This document shows, piece after piece, positions 22,840 through 31,224 of a stretch of DNA of 64,000 nucleotides. A program made the position numbers and the translations under genes. Each line of letters begins with the position of its first letter. Position 1 is the stretch's first letter. The notes under the pieces were generated by a model, which saw nothing but the letters and a program-made list of their open reading frames with translations, had not been told where the DNA came from and did no database searches. Source of the stretch: Bacillota bacterium (GTDB lineage Bacteria; Bacillota; Clostridia; Christensenellales; Aristaeellaceae); NCBI GenBank assembly GCA_023436585.1, contig JAEZIN010000006.1, positions 310,001 to 374,000 of the forward strand, written 5' to 3'.

Positions 22840-24183
22840 GTGAAAGGTACTCATTTGTTTCCGGGCGGCATTCATCCAAGGGAGGGCGTCAATGGGAAAT
22901 CGGTAACAGGCGCTCAGCCCATACAGGTGCTGCCCTCGCCTTCCCGTGTTATTCTGCCTCTGCAGCAGCACATCGGCGTACCGTCCAAGTGCGTTGTCAA
23001 GCAGGGTGATTACGTGAAGATCGGGCAGATTATCGGCGAGGCTGCCGGCTTTGTTTCCGCACCCGTGCATGCTACCGTATCCGGTACCGTAGTTGCGGTG
23101 GCGCCTTGCATGATGGCCAGCGGTTTGAATGCGCAGGCAGTAATCATCGATAACGACTTCCGGGAAAACTGGGTGCCTTTGATGCCGGCTGCCAACCAGG
23201 ACAATCTCACCGCCAAGGAACTGGTGGAGATCGTCCGCAATGCCGGCATTGTCGGCCTGGGCGGCGCGACATTCCCCACGGCCGTAAAGCTTTCGCCGCC
23301 TCCCGCCAAAAAGGTGGATACGCTGATTGTCAACGGCGCGGAATGCGAGCCGTACCTGGCATCCGACCACAGGCTGATGCTTGAACAAAGCACCGTCGTC
23401 ATGGACGGTATATCTCTGGTAAAAAAAGCGCTTGGCATATCCCGTGTCATCATCGGCATTGAAAACAACAAGATGGATGCCGTGGAAGCCATGCGCGAGC
23501 AGGCTAAAAGGCTGGAGGATGTGGCCGTTAAGCCTCTGCCTGTGCTCTACCCCCAAGGTGGGGAAAAGCAATTGATCTATGCGCTCACCCGCAGGGTTGT
23601 TCCCTTTGGCGGGCTGCCTGCCGATGTGGGTGTGATCTGCATGAACGTCGGCACGCTGGCGGCTGTTTCCCGCGCGGTGCGGGAAGGCCGGCCGGTGGTA
23701 GACCGCGTAGCCACGGTAGGCGGGCTGGTGGAAAGGCCCGGCAATTTCCTGGTTCGCATCGGCACCACCGTGGAATCGCTGGTACAGGGAGCCGGGGGCT
23801 TTCAAAAGGGGATCCGCAAGTTTATTTATGGCGGGCCAATGATGGGCCATGCCATCAGCCGAATGGATATACCCGTCACAAAGAGCTGTTCCGGCGTGCT
23901 TGCACTGGGCCAGGAGGCGGTGGAACCGGCGGAAAGCAACTGCATACGCTGCGGCCGCTGCTCCAGGGCATGCCCCATGCTGCTGATGCCATTCCAGTTG
24001 AACCAATATTCCAGAACCGACAAGCATGACGAAGCGGAAAAAGCCAGCGTGATGAACTGCATCGAATGCGGCTGCTGCTCCTTTGTTTGTCCCGCCAAGA
24101 TCCGCCTGGTGCAAAGCTTCCGTGTCAGCAAAAAGATCATTACAGATAAGCGTTCGCGGGCTGCGAAGAAAGGGGAAAGATGA
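22840..24183 (+). CDS. rnfC: Rnf complex subunit C (NADH-side, Fe-S and flavin protein)
   Basis: The peripheral subunit that passes electrons to NAD+. At 447 residues it contains HLFPGGIHP at the start, the nucleotide/FMN region GLGGATFPTAVKL with NGAECEPYLASDHRLM, and two C-terminal 4Fe-4S motifs, CIRCGRCSRACP and CIECGCCSFVCP. GTG 22840 has GGGAGGA nine bases upstream; TTG 22834 is too close to it, and the ATG at 22756 has no SD. First gene of the rnf operon; its stop overlaps rnfD (ATGA). Confidence 0.95.
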   Translation: MKGTHLFPGGIHPREGVNGKSVTGAQPIQVLPSPSRVILPLQQHIGVPSKCVVKQGDYVKIGQIIGEAAGFVSAPVHATVSGTVVAVAPCMMASGLNAQAVIIDNDFRENWVPLMPAANQDNLTAKELVEIVRNAGIVGLGGATFPTAVKLSPPPAKKVDTLIVNGAECEPYLASDHRLMLEQSTVVMDGISLVKKALGISRVIIGIENNKMDAVEAMREQAKRLEDVAVKPLPVLYPQGGEKQLIYALTRRVVPFGGLPADVGVICMNVGTLAAVSRAVREGRPVVDRVATVGGLVERPGNFLVRIGTTVESLVQGAGGFQKGIRKFIYGGPMMGHAISRMDIPVTKSCSGVLALGQEAVEPAESNCIRCGRCSRACPMLLMPFQLNQYSRTDKHDEAEKASVMNCIECGCCSFVCPAKIRLVQSFRVSKKIITDKRSRAAKKGER

Positions 24184-25244
24184 GCATGCTGAAAAACCTG
24201 TCCGTATCCTCTTCTCCGCACCTGAGGGACAATGCCACCACCAGGCGGGTGATGCTGGACGTTTGCATCGCCATGATACCCGCCGGGGTCGCAGCCGTCT
24301 GGTTCTTTGGCCTGCGGGCACTGATCCTTATCGCGGTTTCCGTTGTAAGCGCCATCGCAGCCGAAGCGTACTACCAAAAGAAGTCCCGCCAGCCAGTCAC
24401 CGTATCGGACATGAGTGCAGTCGTTACAGGTGTCCTCCTGGCTTTCAACCTGCCTGCCAACGCGCCCTGGTGGATGGCCGCCATTGGCTCCATCCTGGCC
24501 ATTGTGCTGGTCAAGCAGATTTTCGGCGGACTTGGCCAGAACTTTATGAATCCCGCGCTGGCCGGCCGGGCAATTCTGTTTATTTCCTGGATGGCGTTGA
24601 TGACCAGCTATCCCGATCCTACGCCCGGTAATTTCATGGTCGGCTTTGTTCCGGATATGGTCGATACCGTATCCAAGGCCACGCCGCTGATGATGGCCAA
24701 ATCGGCTTCCGCCGGTGCGCAGACGCTGGTCACCTCTTCCGGCATCACATTGCAGAACTTGTTTTTCGGGCAGGTACCCGGCGTGCTGGGCGAAACGAGC
24801 AAGCTTGCGCTGCTCATCGGCTTTGTGTATATGCTGATAAGGCGGATAATCGACTGGCGGATTACCGTCACCTTCATCGTGACTGCCTTCCTTTGCTACC
24901 TGGTCAAGGAAGGCGCGAGGCTGCCCGAATACATTACGGCTTTGGATGGGGCAACATCCACCGCCTGGAGCTTTGTGTTCACCAACGCCCTGTTCCAGAT
25001 TTTGTCCGGAAGCCTTTTCCTGGGCGCCATCTTCATGGCGACGGATTATTCCACCTCGCCCATGACGGATTTGGGCAAAATCATCATGGGCGTCGGCTGC
25101 GGAATCCTGCTGTTTGTAATCCGCACCTTCTCGGCCTATCCGGAAGGATGCTCTTTTGCAATCCTGTTCATGAATGTGGCTACGCCGCTGATTGACAGGC
25201 TGACGTTTCCCAAATCTTTTGGGGAGGTGAAGCAGCATGGCTGA
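24180..25244 (+). CDS. rnfD: Rnf complex subunit D (membrane flavoprotein)
   Basis: A 354-residue membrane protein with about ten helices. It carries the covalent-FMN attachment site; here the motif reads DGATSTAWSF (the Thr of GAT is the usual anchor). Other family marks are ISSSPHLRD-like VSSSPHLRDNATT and GGLGQNFMNPALAGRAILF. It starts inside the rnfC stop. Its end overlaps rnfE by eight bases, leaving no room for rnfG, which usually sits between D and E in clostridial operons. Confidence 0.95.
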   Translation: MSMLKNLSVSSSPHLRDNATTRRVMLDVCIAMIPAGVAAVWFFGLRALILIAVSVVSAIAAEAYYQKKSRQPVTVSDMSAVVTGVLLAFNLPANAPWWMAAIGSILAIVLVKQIFGGLGQNFMNPALAGRAILFISWMALMTSYPDPTPGNFMVGFVPDMVDTVSKATPLMMAKSASAGAQTLVTSSGITLQNLFFGQVPGVLGETSKLALLIGFVYMLIRRIIDWRITVTFIVTAFLCYLVKEGARLPEYITALDGATSTAWSFVFTNALFQILSGSLFLGAIFMATDYSTSPMTDLGKIIMGVGCGILLFVIRTFSAYPEGCSFAILFMNVATPLIDRLTFPKSFGEVKQHG

Positions 25245-25890
25245 GAACAGCTTTGTACGCCTGAAAAACACGTTTTCCAACGGTATTGTGAAGGAAAATC
25301 CCACCTTCCGCTTGGTGCTTGGCATGTGTCCCACGCTGGCGGTGACCACCATGGCGGCCAACGGCATCAGTATGGGCCTTGCGACTACGGCGGTGCTGGT
25401 GTTTTCCAACCTCATCATATCCTGCCTGCGCAAAATCATTCCGGGCGATGTCCGCATCCCTTCCTTCATTGTGGTCATCGCTTCCTTCACCACCATCGTA
25501 CAGCTTCTGATCAAGGCATACCTGCCGGCGCTGGATCAAACGCTCGGCATCTACATTCCCTTGATCGTGGTGAACTGCATCATTTTCGCACGTGCCGAGT
25601 CCTTCGCCTTCTCCAACCCGCCGGTGGCATCCATCATGGACGGCCTTGGGATGGGGCTGGGGTTCACCCTGGCGATCACCATACTGGCTTCCCTGCGCGA
25701 GATCATCGGGAAAGGCACCTTCTTTGGCATGCAGCTTCTGCCCGCGTCCGTTCCTCCGATGACCATTGTAGGGCAGGCACCCGGCGGATTCATCATGCTG
25801 GGCCTTCTGCTTACTATGGTAAACCTGGTGGTCAAAGCCGCTGACAAGAAAAAGGCCGCCAGAGCGGCCAAAGAAGAGGAGGCTGCGTAA
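25237..25890 (+). CDS. rnfE: Rnf complex subunit E
   Basis: A 217-residue integral membrane subunit, sister to RnfA in the NqrD/RnfE family. Motifs: NPTFRLVLGMCPTLAVT near the N-terminus, with the conserved Cys of the intramembrane Fe-S centre, and the second Cys in LIVVNCIIFARAE. A Lys/Glu tail ends the protein. GGGAGGTG precedes ATG 25237. It overlaps the end of rnfD and shares one base with rnfA. Confidence 0.95.
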   Translation: MAENSFVRLKNTFSNGIVKENPTFRLVLGMCPTLAVTTMAANGISMGLATTAVLVFSNLIISCLRKIIPGDVRIPSFIVVIASFTTIVQLLIKAYLPALDQTLGIYIPLIVVNCIIFARAESFAFSNPPVASIMDGLGMGLGFTLAITILASLREIIGKGTFFGMQLLPASVPPMTIVGQAPGGFIMLGLLLTMVNLVVKAADKKKAARAAKEEEAA

Positions 25891-26465
25891 TGGAGTATTT
25901 GCTGCTTCTGATTGGCTCCATACTGGTCAACAACTTCGTCATGTCACAGTTCCTTGGCATATGTCCCTTCCTGGGCGTATCCAAAAAGCTGGAGACGGCG
26001 CTTGGCATGGGCATGGCCGTAACGTTTGTCATGGCGCTGGCCTCACTGATCTGCTATCTCATCTACACCTTCCTTCTGATTCCGCTGGGGTTGGAATACC
26101 TGTATACCATCGCCTTTATATTGGTGATTGGCGTGCTGGTGCAGGTGGTGGAGATGGCACTGAAAAAGTTCAGCTTCGCCTTGTACCAGGCGCTGGGCGT
26201 ATACCTGCCATTGATTACCACCAATTGCGCCGTGCTGGGTGTCACCGTTTTGAACATGACCAAGAGCTACAACCTTTTGCAGTCCGTGGTCAACGGCGCC
26301 GGCTCTGCGCTTGGTTTTACACTGGCCATCGTTTTGTTCGCTGCGATACGCGAACGGCTGGCCATTTCAAAGATGCCCAAATGGATGGATGGTTTTCCCG
26401 GCGCGCTGATCACCGCCGGCCTGATGGCAATTTCTTTCCTGGGCTTCAAGGGCCTGATTAAGTAA
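25890..26465 (+). CDS. rnfA: Rnf complex subunit A
   Basis: A 191-residue membrane subunit of the NqrE/RnfA family. NNFVMSQFLGICPFLGVSKK and LITTNCAVLG carry the two Cys that, with the pair in RnfE, hold the Fe-S centre between the inverted subunits. Start and stop are tightly packed between rnfE (TAATG overlap) and rnfB. Confidence 0.96.
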   Translation: MEYLLLLIGSILVNNFVMSQFLGICPFLGVSKKLETALGMGMAVTFVMALASLICYLIYTFLLIPLGLEYLYTIAFILVIGVLVQVVEMALKKFSFALYQALGVYLPLITTNCAVLGVTVLNMTKSYNLLQSVVNGAGSALGFTLAIVLFAAIRERLAISKMPKWMDGFPGALITAGLMAISFLGFKGLIK

Positions 26466-26480
26466 AAGGGAGAGGATAAT

Positions 26481-27548
26481 TTGGACGGTATTTTAACCGC
26501 CACCATTACGCTTGGCGGCTTGGGCCTGATATTTGGCATCGTATTGACTATTACCTCCAAAGTGTTTGCTGTGCCCGGAAATCCGCTGCGTGATGCTGTT
26601 CGTGAGGTGCTTCCCGGCGCCAACTGCGGCGGCTGCGGCTATCCCGGCTGCGATGCGCTGGCAGAGGCGATCGCGGCGGGAAAGGCTCCTGTGGATGCCT
26701 GCCCCGTGGGCGGGCCGGAGCTGGCCAAGAAGCTTGCCAAGATCATGGGCGTTGAACTGAATAATGCTTCGGAGGACCGCCAGGTTGCCCAGGTAATCTG
26801 CCAGGGAGGCCTGGACCGCTGCAAAAGCAAATTCAAATACACAGGCATTGAAGATTGCGTGGCAGCCGCGCTCGTATCCGACGGGAACAAGGCTTGTCAT
26901 TATGCGTGCCTTGGGCTTGGCACCTGTGTCCGCGCCTGCAAGTTTGACGCCATCCATATTGATGAGCAGCGCAAAATCGCCGTTATCGATACGGAAAAAT
27001 GCACCAGCTGCGGTGCCTGCGTGGATGTCTGTCCCAAGCATGTGCTGGCTATGCAGCCGGAGAAGCTGCCGGTTAGGCTGCTTTGCCGTGCGGCCGAGCA
27101 GGGGAAGCTGGTAGCCGACAATTGCAAGGCAGGCTGCATTGGCTGCGAGATATGCTTCAAGGAATGTAAGTTTGACGCCATCACCATGAAAAACCACCTG
27201 CCGCAGATTGATGTGGATAAATGCGTTGGCTGCATGATGTGCGCGGAAAGCTGCCCGACATCGGCCATATGGGGTGATTTTGACAACCGTCTGATCGCCT
27301 CCATTGATAAAGCCGAGTGCATTGGCTGCACGCTGTGCAAAAAAACTTGCAGGTTTGAGGCCATCAGCGGTGAGCGCAAGCAGCCCCATGAGATTACCGA
27401 GGCATGCACCGGCTGCGGTGAGTGCGTAGCCAAATGCCCGAAAAAATGCATCACGATGCATGTGCGGGATCATGTCCGGGATGAGTTTGCCAAGGTGGGC
27501 ACAACCCCTTACGCCGCGGCCGTCCCCTCGGAAACGAACGGAAATTAA
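26481..27548 (+). CDS. rnfB: Rnf complex subunit B (polyferredoxin)
   Basis: Electron-entry subunit that takes electrons from reduced ferredoxin. It is 355 residues, with an N-terminal membrane helix, the RnfB-specific CGGCGYPGCDALAEA four-Cys region, the CLGLGTCVRAC motif, and five further CxxCxxCxxxC clusters (CTSCGACVDVC, CIGCEICFKEC, CVGCMMCAESC, CIGCTLCKKTC, CTGCGECVAKC). This multi-cluster form is typical of clostridial RnfB and longer than the proteobacterial one. It begins with TTG after GGGAGAGGA. Last gene of the operon, before a terminator. Confidence 0.95.
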   Translation: MDGILTATITLGGLGLIFGIVLTITSKVFAVPGNPLRDAVREVLPGANCGGCGYPGCDALAEAIAAGKAPVDACPVGGPELAKKLAKIMGVELNNASEDRQVAQVICQGGLDRCKSKFKYTGIEDCVAAALVSDGNKACHYACLGLGTCVRACKFDAIHIDEQRKIAVIDTEKCTSCGACVDVCPKHVLAMQPEKLPVRLLCRAAEQGKLVADNCKAGCIGCEICFKECKFDAITMKNHLPQIDVDKCVGCMMCAESCPTSAIWGDFDNRLIASIDKAECIGCTLCKKTCRFEAISGERKQPHEITEACTGCGECVAKCPKKCITMHVRDHVRDEFAKVGTTPYAAAVPSETNGN

Positions 27549-27575
27549 GCAGTTCATACAATATTTACAAATGCG

Positions 27576-27617
27576 AAAACCCCAGTGACGGCAAGGAATT
27601 TGCGGCATTGGGGTTTT
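27576..27617 (+). terminator. Terminator of the rnf operon
   Basis: A 12-bp stem with one G-U pair: AAAACCCCAGTG (27576-27587) with CATTGGGGTTTT (27606-27617), then AAACTTTGTTGG. T-rich sequence continues further on. Confidence 0.65.
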
Positions 27618-27677
27618 AAACTTTGTTGGTTTTCCTTGCCTTTTTGAGTGGAAGTCTGTACGAAGTATAAAGAAATG

Positions 27678-27686
27678 TGCTATAAT
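27678..27686 (+). promoter_or_regulatory. Extended -10 promoter of maf-mre cluster
   Basis: TG-C-TATAAT (27678-27686) with no good -35. It lies 35 bases before the maf start and after the rnf terminator, so it is the likely start of the elongasome transcript. Confidence 0.5.
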
Positions 27687-27721
27687 AGCTGGAACGCCGG
27701 CCATATTTGGAGGGAAGCAAT

Positions 27722-28324
27722 TTGCAGCCGCAAACGTCTTGTGCGCCTATTCTTCTGGCATCAGGATCACCCCGGCGCAAAGAGCTCCTTCAACTGATGG
27801 GTGTACAGTTTGAAGTAGTATCCCTGGATACGAATGAGGACTGTGGCGGGACCCCTTCAGAGCGCGTCTGTGAGCTGGCCGGGCGTAAGGCGGAAGCAGT
27901 TCTGGCTCTGTATGGGGACCGGATGATCCTGGCCGCGGATACACTGGTAGCGCGGGGAGATCAGGTATTGGGCAAGCCTTCTTCCCAGGAAGAGGCGGTC
28001 CAAATGCTGTTTGCCCTCAGCGATGGCTGGCATGAGGTGTACACGGGCGTATGCCTGCTGGATGGTGTATGCGGTAAAAAGGAAATCGCCTTTGACAAGA
28101 CAAGGGTCCGGTTTTCCAAGCTGGACGAGCCTTTAATAAAACAGTATGTCTTAACCGGTGAGCCTATGGACAAGGCAGGAGCCTATGCCATACAGGGGCA
28201 CGGCGGCATGTTTGTGGAGGAAATACAGGGAAGCGCCTCCAACGTGATCGGCTTGCCCATGGCGCTTGTCCGCAGAATGCTTCGTGACTTTGGCGTGAGC
28301 GTACTTTATAGATTGGATGTGTAG
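27722..28324 (+). CDS. maf: Maf-family nucleoside triphosphate pyrophosphatase
   Basis: Hydrolyses non-canonical or excess nucleotides; over-expression blocks septation in Bacillus. The 200-residue sequence has LLASGSPRRKELL at the N-terminus, the catalytic AADTLVARG and GKP, then GAYAIQGHGG. The start is TTG 27722, seven bases after GGAGGG; an in-frame TTG at 27707 overlaps that SD. It leads into mreB after two bases, the standard Firmicutes arrangement. Confidence 0.94.
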   Translation: MQPQTSCAPILLASGSPRRKELLQLMGVQFEVVSLDTNEDCGGTPSERVCELAGRKAEAVLALYGDRMILAADTLVARGDQVLGKPSSQEEAVQMLFALSDGWHEVYTGVCLLDGVCGKKEIAFDKTRVRFSKLDEPLIKQYVLTGEPMDKAGAYAIQGHGGMFVEEIQGSASNVIGLPMALVRRMLRDFGVSVLYRLDV

Positions 28325-28326
28325 AC

Positions 28327-29352
28327 ATGGCCATTGTAGCGCCTGACATTGGCATAGATTTAGGGACGGCAAACACTTCTGTGTACGTTCGCGGAAAGGG
28401 CATCGTGGTAAACGAGCCCACCATCGTCGTTGTGGAAAGCGACAACAAGCGCGTTGTTAAGGCTATCGGGGAAGAAGCACGGATCATGAAGGGGCGCGCC
28501 ACCGGGGGGATCATGGATATCCACCCCTTGCGGGAAGGCGTTATTTCCGATTTTGACATGACAAAGCTGATGATCCAGTATTTCATACGGGAGGCCATCG
28601 GCGTTTCCCATCTGGTGAAGCCAAGGGTGCTGATCACCGTTCCGTGCAGCATTTCTCCCATTGAGCGCCATGCCGTGACCGAGGCTACCAAGGTGGCCGG
28701 CGCACGCCAGGTGCACATTATCGAAAAGCCCTTTGCCGCCGCCATCGGTTCGGGCCTCCCTGTGTATGAGCCGATAGGCAGCATGGTGGTGGACATCGGC
28801 GGGGGAACGACGGACGCTGCCGTCATCTCCCTGGGCGGCGTGGTAATCTCCCATTCCATCCGCGTAGGCGGTGTGAAAATGGATGAGGCCATCATCAACT
28901 TTATCAAACGCGAATTCAATATGCTGATTGGTGACAGGACAGCCGAGGAAGTCAAGATGGACCTGGGTTCGGCGCTGCCCATAGAGGAGACGCGGCGGGC
29001 CCTGGTGCGCGGCCGCGACTTGATCACCAGCCTGCCCCAAACGACGGAGATTACCTCCGCCCAGGTATACGAAGCACTGAACGAGCCATGCCTGGCCATT
29101 ATGTCGGCCATCAAGTGGGTGCTGGAGCGGACGCCGCCGGAGCTGGCCGCGGATGTCATGCGCAGCGGCATACATTTGACTGGCGGTGGAGCGCTGCTTT
29201 TCGGCATGGACCAGTATATTGCATCCGAGCTTGGCATTCCCGTACTACTGGCAAAAGAGCCTATGGATTGCGCGGCCATGGGCATCGGCTATCTGGCTGA
29301 GAATATGGAGATTCTGCATAGGATCGGCAAGAGCGGCTTCCTGCGCCACTGA
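28327..29352 (+). CDS. mreB: Rod-shape protein MreB
   Basis: Actin-like filament that directs side-wall synthesis. It is 341 residues with the actin phosphate-1 motif GIDLGTANTSVYV, phosphate-2 VVDIGGGTTDAAVISLGG, and adenosine motif LTGGGALLFGMDQ. Length is normal. It begins two bases after maf and is followed by mreC and mreD. Confidence 0.97.
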   Translation: MAIVAPDIGIDLGTANTSVYVRGKGIVVNEPTIVVVESDNKRVVKAIGEEARIMKGRATGGIMDIHPLREGVISDFDMTKLMIQYFIREAIGVSHLVKPRVLITVPCSISPIERHAVTEATKVAGARQVHIIEKPFAAAIGSGLPVYEPIGSMVVDIGGGTTDAAVISLGGVVISHSIRVGGVKMDEAIINFIKREFNMLIGDRTAEEVKMDLGSALPIEETRRALVRGRDLITSLPQTTEITSAQVYEALNEPCLAIMSAIKWVLERTPPELAADVMRSGIHLTGGGALLFGMDQYIASELGIPVLLAKEPMDCAAMGIGYLAENMEILHRIGKSGFLRH

Positions 29353-29373
29353 TAAGGAGAGGCACAAGTAACC

Positions 29374-30654
29374 ATGAGAGTCAAAAAGCATAGAGCTCAA
29401 GAGAATCCCATACAGGTACAGCCGGAGAAGAAGGAGCGTCCCAGGCTGCGCAAAGTGGTGGCATGGCTTGTCAGCGCTTTCTTGCTTTTGGTAATCGGCA
29501 TCATGGTTTTTGCCAGCATTTTTCCCACCAACAACCTGCTTCAGGTGCCGGGTACGGTGGTTGCCGATTCGGTAGCGCCGGTTCAGAACATTTTTTCCTC
29601 CGCTACAAACGCCGTTGTAGACTATCTTCGCACATTAAAGCGGCGCGGAAACATTGAGTATGAGTACAACCGCGTACAGGCGGAAAATTGGCAGCTGGCC
29701 CGCGATTCCATGTTTGTGGAGGAGCTGCGGTACGAAGTGTCGGTGCTTAAAAACGCATCTGATGAAATGACTGCCAACGCAGCCATGAACCCCATCTTTT
29801 GCACGGTTATCGGCCGGGATTCCGGCAACTACTTTTCCGAGTTAGTCATCGATAAGGGTTCCAATGACGGCATTGAGGACTATATGGCCGTTACCATGAA
29901 CGGAGCCATGGTGGGCTATACCTATAACGTAACTGCCAGCCGGTCCAAGGTTCTAACCATTATTGACAGCCAAGCCAGTATTCCCGGCCTGATACAGACA
30001 TCCAGGGACCAAGGCGTAGTAAAGGGTACTCTGGGGATTGATGGGCAGCCCATGTGCCACATGTATTACCTGCCTGACAATCTGCCAAGACCGGGCGACA
30101 GGGTTGTTACATCGGGTATCGGTATGACGGACGAGAATTCCGACGAGGAATCTACTGATATAACCATCGCATTCCCCAAAGGAATCCCTATTGGCGAAGT
30201 CCGTGAAAGCACCAGGAGATTGGATGCCAACAAGCAATACATCGTTGTGGAGCCTCTTGTAGATTTTCAGCACATAGAGTATGTGATTGTGCTGCGCTAT
30301 AAGCCGGATGCCGAAGCCATTGAACAACGGAAGGATACCAGTGCCGTCAGCGGGATCGTTCCGTTGGATACGCCCCGGCCCCTGCCACCCTTGCAGATGG
30401 GCGATACCATCATCCATATGGGTTCACCTACTCCTACAATGAATCCAAACGCTACGCCTACGCCTGTGGTGACGCCTACGCCTACACCGACGCCGGCGCC
30501 GATCCAAACGCCCAAGCCCAACGGCAATAATTTGGAATATCAGGTACCGGAAAATTCGATTGGGCCGACCACGCCTCCGCCGCCTACCAATCCGCCCACG
30601 CCGACTCCCAAGCCTACCTTCTCCTTGGACAACCTGACCGTGGAGGGGGATTGA
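29374..30654 (+). CDS. mreC: Rod-shape protein MreC with Thr/Pro-rich tail
   Basis: A bitopic scaffold that links MreB to the wall synthases. It is 426 residues: a short basic cytoplasmic part, one membrane helix (about 29-50), a coiled coil, and the two beta-barrel domains (VIGRDSGNYFSELVIDKGSNDGI, GDRVVTSGIGM). The last 80 residues are a low-complexity tail of TPTP and PTPxP units (for example TPVVTPTPTPTPAP) not present in typical MreC. SpoIIP in this window has a similar Thr/Pro linker, so such spacers seem favoured by this organism for wall-facing proteins. Confidence 0.94.
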   Translation: MRVKKHRAQENPIQVQPEKKERPRLRKVVAWLVSAFLLLVIGIMVFASIFPTNNLLQVPGTVVADSVAPVQNIFSSATNAVVDYLRTLKRRGNIEYEYNRVQAENWQLARDSMFVEELRYEVSVLKNASDEMTANAAMNPIFCTVIGRDSGNYFSELVIDKGSNDGIEDYMAVTMNGAMVGYTYNVTASRSKVLTIIDSQASIPGLIQTSRDQGVVKGTLGIDGQPMCHMYYLPDNLPRPGDRVVTSGIGMTDENSDEESTDITIAFPKGIPIGEVRESTRRLDANKQYIVVEPLVDFQHIEYVIVLRYKPDAEAIEQRKDTSAVSGIVPLDTPRPLPPLQMGDTIIHMGSPTPTMNPNATPTPVVTPTPTPTPAPIQTPKPNGNNLEYQVPENSIGPTTPPPPTNPPTPTPKPTFSLDNLTVEGD

Positions 30655-30655
30655 C

Positions 30656-31210
30656 ATGCGCAGGGTTTTTCGGGCGTTTCTGCTGATACTGATCGGCTAT
30701 CTGTGCCAGGTATGCATCATGCCTTATCTGGCCATCGGCGGGATCGCGCCTGAACTATTATTTTCGCTGATTGCCATTGTAACCGTGGCTTACGGCCGTT
30801 TCTATACCTTTGGTGTTTCCTGCATGGCAGGCATCCTAATGGAAGTGATGATTGGCGGACTGCCCAATCTGTACCTGATTGCCTACCCCGCCATAGCGCT
30901 ATTGGGCAGCCTTGTATTTTCAGATAAATCTGAAAGAAAGCTGGAGCAGGAACGAAGCCAGGGAAAGCCCGGTACAAACAGCGACCCCAAGCTTCGCACA
31001 CTGCTGTGCGTATTGTTTGACATCGCCTGGTTTCAGGCTGTCCACCTCATGTTCATATACTTGAACGGCGTCGATTTGGGGTGGCTTCAAATAGGGCGAG
31101 CCCTTGGCGCTGTTGCTTATACCGCAGTGCTCACTGCTTTGGTCTTGCTGCCTATCCGCTGGCTTCTTGGCATGTATGCCAGGAGACCCGGCGCCCAGGC
31201 GGCCGTCTGA
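30656..31210 (+). CDS. mreD: Rod-shape protein MreD
   Basis: A 184-residue membrane protein with about five helices and a polar loop (SDKSERKLEQERSQGKPG) in the middle. MreD is poorly conserved; identification rests on the N-terminal membrane pattern, length and position between mreC and PBP2. GAGGGGGA lies just upstream of ATG 30656, two bases after the mreC stop. Confidence 0.9.
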   Translation: MRRVFRAFLLILIGYLCQVCIMPYLAIGGIAPELLFSLIAIVTVAYGRFYTFGVSCMAGILMEVMIGGLPNLYLIAYPAIALLGSLVFSDKSERKLEQERSQGKPGTNSDPKLRTLLCVLFDIAWFQAVHLMFIYLNGVDLGWLQIGRALGAVAYTAVLTALVLLPIRWLLGMYARRPGAQAAV

Positions 31211-31224
31211 AAGGAGGGAACTGT

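Noticed and set aside
22741..24321. Long open frame (about 526 codons) antisense to rnfC and rnfD
   Set aside because: It mirrors a GC-rich coding strand; composition is His/Arg/Gly-rich, there is no SD or homology-like motif, and the plus-strand rnf genes are certain.
26493..27704. Minus-strand open frame of 403 codons opposite rnfB
   Set aside because: Shadow of the cysteine-rich ferredoxin repeats; the opposite strand encodes rnfB with intact clusters.
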